DNA from: Candidatus Wolbachia massiliensis
GTDB lineage: Bacteria > Pseudomonadota > Alphaproteobacteria > Rickettsiales > Anaplasmataceae
Length of the DNA: 62,614 bases
Direction of reading: 5' to 3'
Assembly: GCF_014771645.1 (NCBI RefSeq)
Contig: NZ_CP061738.1
Span: 1,184,043 to 1,246,656 of the forward strand
The position numbers and the translations under genes are program-made. Positions 1 to 7,737 of the stretch are shown here, in pieces (the first letter of the stretch is position 1; every line of letters begins with the position of its first letter). Under the pieces are notes generated by a model, which was given only the letters and a program-made list of their open reading frames with translations, was not told the origin of the DNA and did no database searches.

Positions 1-339
1 ATAGCGAGATTTGTCTTTGATCTGCAGATTTCATGACCAAATTCAGTAAAAAAGTTAAGGTATCTTTTGGCGGATTATATAAAATTATTGGGGCTGCGTG
101 TCTTTTAAATTTTTTCTACATTCAGCCAAATCGCGCTTAAATCAAGCGTCAGCACATTATTATTAGCGCCAATTTACAGAATAGAGAGTAAAACTAGCAC
201 TACGGGGCTCCTTTTGCCTTTTCCACCATTTGGTAAATTTCTTAAATATTTGTGGCTGAAGTAGTCTATAGCTTTTTTACTGCTCCAAACACAAAAATGT
301 TCCTCAGAATTGTGTATAATCTTTTCTACTTAATTTCTT
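1..339 (+). repeat. Dispersed leader element, copy R1 (5' part cut by window start)
   Basis: Same sequence family as 3629-4021, 14191-14705, 40994-41305, 47412-47931 and 58795-59208. It carries the family marks: an imperfect gcgcttaaatcaagcg hairpin, a cgccaatttacag block, a ccttttgccttttcc block and tttcttaaatatttgtggctga. The promoter seen in the other copies would lie just outside the window. It leads directly into the PD-(D/E)XK gene start at 340, so here it acts as that gene's 5' leader. Confidence 0.75.
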
Positions 340-1093
340 ATGGCTTTTTCTAAATTTCTCGATCCGAAAAACGATATAGCATTTCGACGCATCTTTGGTA
401 CTGAAAAAAATAAATTTTCTCAATGATATCTTGGTGGCAAAGATGAAATAAAAGAAATCTCAGCACTATCATGAATTGCCTCCAAAAAGCAAAGTATCGT
501 TCTGCAGAGATGAAAATGGGATCGTCGAAATGCAGAAAACTAAAGGTTTTGAGAAACGTGCCTACGCTGCTAAACAAGACAGGCTCAAGATCTTAAATTT
601 TATTGCTATAGCAGCTGTTTCCGGACAAGTCCGAGAAAACACACCATTCGGGCCAATGCGCACGATTTAAAAGACTTTTACTTTACGTTTATTGAATTGC
701 CAAAATTTCCCAAAACGAAAGTTGGAAAACATAGTTGAAAAATGTTCTTTAAATATGCAGATGAAACTAGTGAAACGGAGTTGAATAGGAAGTAATTAAA
801 AAAGCATATGAAGAGCTAAACAGGTTCAACTGAGAATTTATAGCCTACGAACAAGCGTATTCGTGATTGTCCTCGCCCAAAAACTCGATGACGCTAGAGA
901 CGAAGGCATTAAAATTGGTGAGGAGATGGGTATTCAAATCGGTCAAGAACGCGGCAAAGCGGAAGGGAGAAAAGAAGAGAAGATTGAAGTTGCAAAGAAC
1001 TCTCTTAAGGCCGGCATGTCTATTGATGTTATTGCTCAAATTACCGGACTTTCACACAACGAAATAAAACAACTTCAGGAAGAAACAGCCTAA
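340..1093 (+). pseudogene. PD-(D/E)XK (Rpn/PDDEXK_2) transposase-family pseudogene
   Basis: The start reads MAFSKFLDPKNDIAFRRIFG, the typical N-terminus of the Wolbachia PD-(D/E)XK nuclease family transposases, then meets a stop after about 26 codons. Further blocks of the same family follow in different frames: IVEMQ(K)TKGFEKRAYAAK, FYFTFIELPKFPK-like, a KKAYEELNRFN block and a C-terminal end near 863-1093 with GQERGKAEGRKEEK and ITGLSHNEIKQLQEE. Several internal deletions and frameshifts make it non-functional. Family members are around 300 residues; less than that survives here. An inverted copy lies at 2875-3628. Confidence 0.85.
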
Positions 1094-1235
1094 AAATTTC
1101 CCGATGCTCTTGTTCTTGCTGGTATACCACTTAAATAAGATTCAAAATTACCGCTGGCGGCTTCTAGTAATAGACTTTTCTTTTTAGTACCATCTCATAA
1201 TTTCTGTGTGTCCTTCCTCTCTAGCAAGATCTATA

Positions 1236-1477
1236 GACCTGCTGCGAAGTGGTACGTACTAATTTCAGGATAAATTAGGTTAAAAAAGCAGTTGGCTAAA
1301 ACCCATGCCTCAAATTCACGAGACCAGCTATTATGTTAAATCTCATGTTATATTTTTTCTGAAAGTTGCGGTAAACGTACGACAAAATCTTGAATATTTT
1401 CAATTCTCGTATCTTATTTTCGACCCTCATTCTAAATGATGCCAACTCTCGGTTGTGCTCCTTTTGCTCCTCAGTTA
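1236..1477 (-). mobile_element. IS5-type element, 3' fragment
   Basis: Begins with the gacctgctgcgaag terminus shared with 2732 (inverted), 55910 and 62317, and encodes on the minus strand the last 60 or so residues of the same transposase (ending NIIAGLVNLRHGF). Homology to the intact copy stops at 1477, where an IS630 fragment begins. It is preceded by TA, like the intact copies. Confidence 0.9.
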
Positions 1478-1773
1478 TAGCCCTTCTCATAATAGTGGAA
1501 ACAAATGAAGAAAAGCAGAATCGACAGCATGGCGAAAAGATTTAAACAGAGGTATGTTCCTTCTGACTCTGTTTTTGATAGCAAACCAATAGTGTTCAAT
1601 ATCATTAAAATCAGGAGAATAGGGAGGGAGATACATAATTTCTGCACCAACACTTTTGGCAAATTCGACAATCTTTTTAGACTTATGAAAAGTTGCATTG
1701 TCCAAAATCACCGTTTGTCCAGGCTGTAAAATTGGTGCCAGAAATTGCTCGAACCAGCCATTAAAAATCTCTA
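1478..1773 (-). pseudogene. IS630-family transposase fragment (DDE domain)
   Basis: Minus-strand reading contains GWFEQFLAPILQPGQTVILD followed by NATFHKSKK, then YLPPYSPDFNDIEHYWFAIK, the conserved DDE_3 catalytic end of IS630 transposases with its Asp and DIE-type motif. The N-terminal half is missing: the reading frame is cut at 1773 by the inserted IS5-type element, and what lies beyond that element is unrelated. At the other side it abuts the IS5 fragment at 1477. Confidence 0.85.
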
Positions 1774-2732
1774 GACTTGCTGCAAAATAGTGTAAAAGAT
1801 GGTAAAGTAAGAAAAAGAGGGATGAGAAGTGAGGGAAAATGAGTCTAAATTACCATAAAGTAAATAAACACCCAAGAAATTTTCGAGATATAACGGGATT
1901 GAAAATAGAAGAATTCGAAAAAATTGTTAAAAAAGTAAGGCCAGAGTGGGAAAAGCTTGAAAAACAGAAAAAGCGCCACGGAAGAACTGCTAAATTACCA
2001 ACGCTGGAAGATAAAATGCTGTGCGTAATTTTGTATTATCGGACCTACATAACCCACAGATTTTTGGGCTGCCTTTTCAATTTACATAATGCAAATATTT
2101 GCCGACTTTTGAAGAAAATAGAGCCGCTACTGGCCAAAAAAATTACCATAAAAAAGGACAGAACCCTAACTCCAGAGAGGATTTTGAAGGTACTGGCAGA
2201 TGTTACAGAACAGCAGATACAGCAGCCAAAAGAAAGCAAAAAACGTAAGAGATCTTACTCAGGAAAGAAAAAAATGACGACTATGAAAACAGAAATTGTG
2301 ATCGAAGAAAGTGGGCAAATTCTATCGGTTTCAAGATCTTACCGTGGGAAAATTCACGATTTTCGGATAAGAAAACAGGAGAAATTGCTGCCTACGGACA
2401 GTATAAAGCATGCTGATTCTGGCTATCAGGGATGGCAAAAGTTGCAAAGTAATGTTGTGATACCATACAAAAAATACCGAAAAAAGCTACTAACTGAGGA
2501 GCAAAAGGAGCACAACCGAGAGTTGGCATCATTTAGAATGAGGGTCGAAAATAAGATACGAGAATTGAAAATATTCAAGATTTTGTCGTACGTTTACCGC
2601 AACTTTCAGAAAAAATATAACATGAGATTTAACATAATAGCTGGTCTCGTGAATTTGAGGCATGGGTTTTAGCCAACTGCTTTTTTAACCTAATTTATCC
2701 TGAAATTAGTACGTACCACTTCGCAGCAGGTC
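1774..2732 (+). mobile_element. Complete IS5-type insertion sequence, copy A (959 bp)
   Basis: Bounded by imperfect terminal inverted repeats, gacttgctgcaaaatag at the left and the reverse complement of gacctgctgcgaagtgg at the right, and by a TA on each side (1772-1773 and 2733-2734), consistent with a 2-bp target duplication. Copy B at 55910-56868 has the same length, ends and TA flanks, which fixes the boundaries. One full-length transposase gene lies inside. Only part of this copy (2491 onward) belongs to the inverted-repeat arm. Confidence 0.92.
1839..2672 (+). CDS. IS5-family transposase (single-ORF, HTH_Tnp_4/DDE_Tnp_4 type)
   Basis: 277 residues. The N-terminal third has the layout of the HTH_Tnp_4 helix-turn-helix (FRDITGLKIEEFEKI ... 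MLCVILYYRTY ... RFLGCLFNLHNANICRLLKKIEP). The C-terminal part is a DDE_Tnp_4-type core, with a lysine/arginine-rich linker (SKKRKRSYSGKKK), a KTEIVI strand, HDFRIRK, an ADSGYQG aspartate and the closing E-containing helix (TEEQKEHNRELASFRMRVENKI). It catalyses cut-and-paste movement of the element. The frame is open and identical in copy B, so both look potentially active. It differs from the two-frame layout known for ISWpi1, so I do not use that name. Confidence 0.92.
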   Translation: MSLNYHKVNKHPRNFRDITGLKIEEFEKIVKKVRPEWEKLEKQKKRHGRTAKLPTLEDKMLCVILYYRTYITHRFLGCLFNLHNANICRLLKKIEPLLAKKITIKKDRTLTPERILKVLADVTEQQIQQPKESKKRKRSYSGKKKMTTMKTEIVIEESGQILSVSRSYRGKIHDFRIRKQEKLLPTDSIKHADSGYQGWQKLQSNVVIPYKKYRKKLLTEEQKEHNRELASFRMRVENKIRELKIFKILSYVYRNFQKKYNMRFNIIAGLVNLRHGF

Positions 2733-3967
2733 TATAGATCTTGCTAGAGAGGAAGGACACACAGAAATTATGAGATGGTACTAAAAAGAAAAGTCTATTA
2801 CTAGAAGCCGCCAGCGGTAATTTTGAATCTTATTTAAGTGGTATACCAGCAAGAACAAGAGCATCGGGAAATTTTTAGGCTGTTTCTTCCTGAAGTTGTT
2901 TTATTTCGTTGTGTGAAAGTCCGGTAATTTGAGCAATAACATCAATAGACATGCCGGCCTTAAGAGAGTTCTTTGCAACTTCAATCTTCTCTTCTTTTCT
3001 CCCTTCCGCTTTGCCGCGTTCTTGACCGATTTGAATACCCATCTCCTCACCAATTTTAATGCCTTCGTCTCTAGCGTCATCGAGTTTTTGGGCGAGGACA
3101 ATCACGAATACGCTTGTTCGTAGGCTATAAATTCTCAGTTGAACCTGTTTAGCTCTTCATATGCTTTTTTAATTACTTCCTATTCAACTCCGTTTCACTA
3201 GTTTCATCTGCATATTTAAAGAACATTTTTCAACTATGTTTTCCAACTTTCGTTTTGGGAAATTTTGGCAATTCAATAAACGTAAAGTAAAAGTCTTTTA
3301 AATCGTGCGCATTGGCCCGAATGGTGTGTTTTCTCGGACTTGTCCGGAAACAGCTGCTATAGCAATAAAATTTAAGATCTTGAGCCTGTCTTGTTTAGCA
3401 GCGTAGGCACGTTTCTCAAAACCTTTAGTTTTCTGCATTTCGACGATCCCATTTTCATCTCTGCAGAACGATACTTTGCTTTTTGGAGGCAATTCATGAT
3501 AGTGCTGAGATTTCTTTTATTTCATCTTTGCCACCAAGATATCATTGAGAAAATTTATTTTTTTCAGTACCAAAGATGCGTCGAAATGCTATATCGTTTT
3601 TCGGATCGAGAAATTTAGAAAAAGCCATAAGAAATTAAGTAGAAAAGATTATACACAATTCTGAGGAACATTTTTGTGTTTGGAGCAGTAAAAAAGCTAT
3701 AGACTACTTCAGCCACAAATATTTAAGAAATTTACCAAATGGTGGAAAAGGCAAAAGGAGCCCCGTAGTGCTAGTTTTACTCTCTATTCTGTAAATTGGC
3801 GCTAATAATAATGTGCTGACGCTTGATTTAAGCGCGATTTGGCTGAATGTAGAAAAAATTTAAAAGACACGCAGCCCCAATAATTTTATATAATCCGCCA
3901 AAAGATACCTTAACTTTTTTACTGAATTTGGTCATGAAACCTGCAGATCAAAGACAAATCTCACTAT
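2491..3967. repeat. Right arm of the 1.48-kb inverted repeat
   Basis: Reverse complement of 1-1477. It begins inside the intact IS5-type transposase gene and continues past the IS end through the second copy of the degraded PD-(D/E)XK gene and its leader. The central 1,013 bp (1478-2490) are not duplicated and hold an IS630 fragment plus the first part of the IS5 element. Confidence 0.93.
2875..3628 (-). pseudogene. PD-(D/E)XK (Rpn/PDDEXK_2) transposase-family pseudogene, inverted copy
   Basis: Exact mirror of 340-1093 within the right arm: start codon at 3628 (MAFSKFLDPKNDIAFRR...), early stop, the same internal deletions and the same C-terminal piece ending at 2875. The decay is shared by both copies, so the gene was broken before the inverted duplication happened. 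A third, differently damaged copy is at 56871-58794. Confidence 0.85.
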
Positions 3968-4021
3968 CATAATAATAGGACTGGAGAGATTTGTCAAGTG
4001 ATTTTTTAGTCACGCTGTTGC
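3629..4021 (-). repeat. Dispersed leader element, copy R2
   Basis: Full leader in front of the pseudogene at 2875-3628, read on the minus strand. It runs from the promoter at 3969-3997 through gcgcttaaatcaagcg and cgccaatttacag to the ccttttgcc block. About 290 bp of it (roughly 3735-4021) are nearly identical to 41010-41305. The outer flank reads tcaagtgattttttagtcac, which marks the same subtype as the 41-kb copy. Confidence 0.8.
3969..3997 (-). promoter_or_regulatory. Sigma-70-type promoter of leader element R2
   Basis: On the minus strand: TTGACA (3992-3997), a 17-bp spacer, TATTAT (3969-3974). The -35 hexamer is a perfect consensus and the spacing is optimal. The same arrangement occurs in four other copies of the element. 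Confidence 0.7.
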
Positions 4022-4054
4022 TTTCTTTGATATGATTACCGCTATGCAAGAGAT

Positions 4055-4972
4055 CTAATGATGTGATGCTGTTTCTTGCTTGCTATCTAAGCTTAAGTGA
4101 ATTATTGATACATTCTCTTCATCAAAATCCATATCTTTAATCAACATATTATCAGTAACGTTTAAAAGTGCTGGTGGAGAAATGATAGTTCTATTATTAC
4201 CGGCTCTCATCCCTACAACTCCAAGCTTTATAGCAAGTGGTACCTTCTTATCACCAACCTTAAATTGCACTGTTTGATTTTTGATCATATATTCGCCATT
4301 ATGTCCCATTACGCTGTATTTAATCGATATTTCGTCACCACACTTCACCTGTTTTCCAGTTCTATTGACTAAGTCATTAAAAATCATCAAATTATTCACT
4401 GAGTCGGGATATTTATCCTTTACTTCGATTAGTTTGATGTAATAAGAGTTAAAATTCATTTTGTTATCATTAGCAATATTGTGTATAGTAACTACACGCT
4501 CTCCACCTTCCCTCATACCTACCACCCCTAAACTCAGCTCTTTTTGGTTATCTTGACCTATCTTTAAAGTAACATCAGAGGCTTGATTTGGAAGTGCCAA
4601 TGTATTATTAGATATTTTATACATTTGTAACAAGACTTCTTGCCCGCAGAAAGCTTTGCTACCACTGCCTTCTGTAATTTCATAAAAGTTTATCGAATTT
4701 TCTTCTTTTTCTTGCTGCATTATTTCTTCTAAATATTCCGTCAGCCCATGCTTTTCAATATAGCGGTCAAGTGCTGATTCAAGTATTGGCTTTACTAGGT
4801 AATATGCCATCGTCTGTACCAACCCATCACGTGCAGTATTTATCTCGTAAAGCTTATCCCTTTTTTCTGGTTTACCCTTGTTTATATAGATAACAACAAG
4901 CACGAAAGCAGAAGTTAACATGAAAATCATCATCATGGAAATAAGCAGTTGCAATGTAATGTTCTTAACCAT
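4055..4972 (-). CDS. Membrane-anchored protein with two degenerate FKBP-like domains
   Basis: 305 residues. Residues 6-30 form one hydrophobic signal anchor, so the rest should be periplasmic. Two similar segments follow. Residues about 95-185 carry YEITEGSGSKAFCGQEVLLQ ... LSLGVVGMREGGERVVTI. Residues about 204-292 carry TGKQVKCGDEISIKYSVMG ... IKLGVVGMRAGNNRTIISPP. This is the order of an FKBP peptidyl-prolyl isomerase (G-G..G..V.v.Y, then gvvGMr.G..r.i.iPp), but the aromatic active-site residues are mostly absent. I infer a chaperone or binding fold rather than an active isomerase. It overlaps the ispA stop region by 8 bp and is probably co-transcribed. Its stop codon lies within the shared tagatctcttgcata motif (4043-4057). 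Confidence 0.7.
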   Translation of the reverse strand: MVKNITLQLLISMMMIFMLTSAFVLVVIYINKGKPEKRDKLYEINTARDGLVQTMAYYLVKPILESALDRYIEKHGLTEYLEEIMQQEKEENSINFYEITEGSGSKAFCGQEVLLQMYKISNNTLALPNQASDVTLKIGQDNQKELSLGVVGMREGGERVVTIHNIANDNKMNFNSYYIKLIEVKDKYPDSVNNLMIFNDLVNRTGKQVKCGDEISIKYSVMGHNGEYMIKNQTVQFKVGDKKVPLAIKLGVVGMRAGNNRTIISPPALLNVTDNMLIKDMDFDEENVSIIHLSLDSKQETASHH

Positions 4973-5960
4973 CTTTTCTGACTTGATTTAATAAATCATA
5001 TAAACAACTGGTATCCCCTGGAAGCTTACTCAGATTGTCTGAAGCTTGCTTAAAGAGACTATCTACATAGTTTTCTACTTCACTTTTACCAAGCATGTAC
5101 ATTAGGTTGCTTATTTTATCATGTCCATAGTCTTTAACATCATCCTTGGCTTGAAAGATAAGCCCTAGATTTGTTCCATAGTCGTATAACGCTTTTCGTT
5201 GTTCGTCTGCGGCACCCCCCATTATAGCACCTATTTTACATGAAGCTGCAAATAGTTTTGCGGTTTTCATTAGATGAATTTCTTTTATTTTATTATCTGG
5301 CGTTATTCTAGCGTCACACATACAGCTATATGAACGTTGTGATCTTAAGGTAGGATTCGAGTAGCTGACACTGGAATCCATTTCAAATTCACCACCATTG
5401 CATGGTTCTTGGTATAGAATGTTCGCAGGTAAAGCGTGCTGGATCTTAGTGTCAGCTACTTGCATGACGGAAGGCTGGGATTTAGAGCCTTGCTCACTAT
5501 TAATATCCAAAACTTGCCCTCCTACCATTCCCCGAGCTCCTATTGCTTGAGAGAGTACCTTTATAATTTCACAGCGTTTGTTACTATCCTCATCTAGCAA
5601 AGATAGTACTTCAAAGGCTAGAGTAAGCAATGCATCTCCAGCAAGCACTGCCATTGCTTCATCAAATTTTTTGTGACAACTTAGCTGCCCCCTGCGTGTA
5701 TCGCTATTATCCATACACGGCAAATCGTCATGAATCAGAGAGTAGGTATGAACACATTCAACTGCCACAGCAATTGATATTACCTTCTCAGCCTCTACAT
5801 TGAATACTTGCGACGAAGCTATGACTAAAAATGGACGTATATGTTTTGCAGGAGCAAGAAGCACATAACGCATAGCTGATATAAGTTTACTTTGGCTATC
5901 TTTAGGTAAAAATTTATTTATTTCTGCAATAAGCAAATCTTTTGTTGTTTCGTCTAGCAT
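4965..5960 (-). CDS. ispA: Farnesyl/geranyl diphosphate synthase (trans-prenyltransferase)
   Basis: 331 residues, polyprenyl synthetase family; condenses IPP with allylic diphosphates for ubiquinone and undecaprenyl precursors. First aspartate-rich motif DDLPCMD at residues 79-85; the second, DDVKD, at 273-277. KHIRPFLVIAS near 39-49 is the substrate-binding strand. Residues about 158-222 (serine-, glutamine- and asparagine-rich, with several cysteines) have no counterpart in the family and coincide with a palindromic repeat at 5295-5489. They lie between GGQVLDINSE and KIKEIHLMKTAKLFAAS, helices that are normally nearly adjacent. A second family member (31130-32116) probably makes the longer chain. 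The gene is followed by the FKBP-like membrane protein with an 8-bp overlap. Confidence 0.93.
   Translation of the reverse strand: MLDETTKDLLIAEINKFLPKDSQSKLISAMRYVLLAPAKHIRPFLVIASSQVFNVEAEKVISIAVAVECVHTYSLIHDDLPCMDNSDTRRGQLSCHKKFDEAMAVLAGDALLTLAFEVLSLLDEDSNKRCEIIKVLSQAIGARGMVGGQVLDINSEQGSKSQPSVMQVADTKIQHALPANILYQEPCNGGEFEMDSSVSYSNPTLRSQRSYSCMCDARITPDNKIKEIHLMKTAKLFAASCKIGAIMGGAADEQRKALYDYGTNLGLIFQAKDDVKDYGHDKISNLMYMLGKSEVENYVDSLFKQASDNLSKLPGDTSCLYDLLNQVRKDG
5295..5489. repeat. Palindromic repeat inserted in frame in ispA
   Basis: Arms gtagctgacactggaatcca (5361-5380) and the inverse of gtagctgacactaagatcca (5440-5459) match at 17 of 20 positions and enclose 59 bp. The same gtcagctac-type word occurs in intergenic repeats (37975-37985). 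The length is a multiple of three and the frame stays open, so about 65 residues are added to the enzyme. This resembles the protein-coding palindromic elements described in Rickettsia and Wolbachia. Edges are approximate because they are set by protein comparison from memory. Confidence 0.75.
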
Positions 5961-6111
5961 TCTTGAGTTTGTTAATTGCTTAGTGTATGGTGTTGAAGCA
6001 TACCTCAGCTGAAGCGGTAGGAAGCTTTATCATAGTTTATCAATCATAAAAGATATTGCAAATATAAAAATTTTTTATAACATCAAAGAATAGATTATTT
6101 TTTGGTAAAAA

Positions 6112-6375
6112 ATGAATAGTGAATTAGCAAAGAGCACTAGAGAAGACATAGAAGCAAAGGTAAGAAAGATTGTACTGGAGCACATCAGTAAGGATGTGGA
6201 AAAGTTTAGCAGCTCTTCAAAGCTTTCAGACCATGGTGCAGACAGTTTAGATGCAGTTGAAATCATTATGGCGGCAGAAGAAGAATTCGGAATAGAAATT
6301 CCTGATGAGGATGCACAAAAAATGGAAACTATGAAACAAATAGTTGAATATATAATAAGAAAGACCAATAATTAG
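6112..6375 (+). CDS. acpP: Acyl carrier protein
   Basis: 87 residues. The phosphopantetheine attachment serine is Ser45 in GADSLDAVEI. The sequence is rich in Asp and Glu and has the usual four-helix pattern (VRKIVLEHI; DSLDAVEIIMAAEEEFGIEI; IVEYI). The N-terminus is a little longer than the usual 77-80 residues; another possible start is not obvious. It carries growing acyl chains in type II fatty-acid synthesis. Six bases separate it from fabF, so the two form an operon. Confidence 0.97.
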   Translation: MNSELAKSTREDIEAKVRKIVLEHISKDVEKFSSSSKLSDHGADSLDAVEIIMAAEEEFGIEIPDEDAQKMETMKQIVEYIIRKTNN

Positions 6376-6381
6376 TGTTAA

Positions 6382-7647
6382 ATGAGCAGAAGAGTAGTAG
6401 TTACTGGTATTGGTTTAATTACTCCACTGGCAGCAGGTGTTTTAAATACTTGGCTTAAGTTGATAGATGGTAAGTCTGGTGTAAAGAAAATTAGCAGGTT
6501 TGATATTTCTGACCTTCCCTGCAAAATTGCAGGGCAAGTTTCTTCACAAGATGATAATATTGAACACTGTTTTAACCCACTAGATTATATTTCTGAGAAA
6601 GACTTAAAAAGAACGGATCGCTTTATCCACTACGGTATTGCAGCAGCTATTCAGGCAGTAAATGATTCGCTAATTTTAGAAAGCCAAAATATCAATCGAG
6701 AACGCGTCGGTGTGACTGTTGGTTCTGGTATAGGTGGTCTTCCATCGATTCAAGAAAATGTGATTACCATGCAGGAAAAGGGGCCTAGGCGTGTCAGTCC
6801 ATTTTTTGTTCCTGCGAGTTTAATCAATCTAATATCTGGTCATGTTTCTATCAAATATGAATTCACGGGCCCAAACGATTCAGCAGTAACCGCATGTGCA
6901 ACAGGTGCACATGCAATCATAAACTCAGCAAGAGCTATAAAACTTGGTGAAGCAGATGTGATGATTGCAGGGGGAGCCGAAAGTGCATTGTGCAGAGTTG
7001 GAATTGCAGGTTTTGCTTCTATGAAGGCACTATCAACTAAATTTAACGATAAACCTGAGGAGGCCTCAAGACCATGGGATGAAGAGCGTGATGGGTTTGT
7101 CATGGGTGAGGGGTCAGGTATATTAGTGCTGGAAGAATATGAACACGCAAAGAAAAGAGGGGCAAAAATATATGCAGAACTTACTGGATATGGACTCACA
7201 GGAGATGCGCATCATATCACGGCACCGCATTCAGAAGGAAGAGGTGCATTCAAAGCAATGCAACTTGCCTTAAAGAGCGGACAAATTAACCCAGATAAAA
7301 TTGGGTATATTAATGCACATGGAACTTCAACGCCACTTGGAGATAAAATTGAAGTAATAGCAATAAAACAATTATTTAATGACTATGCTTGTAAAATACC
7401 AGTTTCTTCAACTAAATCTTCCATAGGACACTTACTTGGTGCCGCAGGAAGCGTTGAAGCAATATTTAGTATCCTTGCATTAAATAATGGAATTGTCCCA
7501 CCAACTTTAAATCTACGCAAGCCTTCAGAGGGGTGTGATTTAAATTTTGTACCGTTTAAAGCTCAAGAGCATAAAATCCAATATGCACTTTCTAATTCAT
7601 TTGGTTTTGGTGGTACTAATGCATCTCTCATCTTTGGACAAGTGTAA
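6382..7647 (+). CDS. fabF: 3-oxoacyl-[acyl-carrier-protein] synthase II
   Basis: 421 residues, usual length about 413-420. Condenses malonyl-ACP with acyl-ACP in chain elongation. The catalytic Cys172 sits in VTACATGAHAI, His313 in NAHGTSTPLGD, and Lys345 and His350 in SSTKSSIGHLLGAAG. The glycine-rich C-terminal FGFGGTNASL is present. It directly follows acpP, as in many proteobacteria. No unusual feature. Confidence 0.97.
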   Translation: MSRRVVVTGIGLITPLAAGVLNTWLKLIDGKSGVKKISRFDISDLPCKIAGQVSSQDDNIEHCFNPLDYISEKDLKRTDRFIHYGIAAAIQAVNDSLILESQNINRERVGVTVGSGIGGLPSIQENVITMQEKGPRRVSPFFVPASLINLISGHVSIKYEFTGPNDSAVTACATGAHAIINSARAIKLGEADVMIAGGAESALCRVGIAGFASMKALSTKFNDKPEEASRPWDEERDGFVMGEGSGILVLEEYEHAKKRGAKIYAELTGYGLTGDAHHITAPHSEGRGAFKAMQLALKSGQINPDKIGYINAHGTSTPLGDKIEVIAIKQLFNDYACKIPVSSTKSSIGHLLGAAGSVEAIFSILALNNGIVPPTLNLRKPSEGCDLNFVPFKAQEHKIQYALSNSFGFGGTNASLIFGQV

Positions 7648-7737
7648 TCGACTCTGTTGCCACAGTTATTTACTATCTGCAGTTTGCTTTTTACTGTCAG
7701 TTTAATATACTTAATCAGTAAGACTCAGCTTAATTAA

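Larger units (their letters stand above)
1..1477. repeat. Left arm of a 1.48-kb inverted repeat
   Basis: Every position p in this arm matches the reverse complement at 3968-p; I checked both ends and several internal stretches. The arm runs from the leader element through a degraded PD-(D/E)XK gene to a truncated IS5-type end and stops at 1477. Only a few differences were seen, for example near positions 5 and 29, so the duplication looks recent. The window begins inside the arm, so it may extend further left. Confidence 0.93.

Noticed and set aside
1487-1711. Small stand-alone gene opposite the IS cluster
   Set aside because: It is the C-terminal DDE fragment of an IS630 transposase, not an independent gene.
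2929-3123. Open frames antisense to the PD-(D/E)XK pseudogene (also 845-1039)
   Set aside because: They mirror the pseudogene's reverse strand and match no family; shadows of the real frame.
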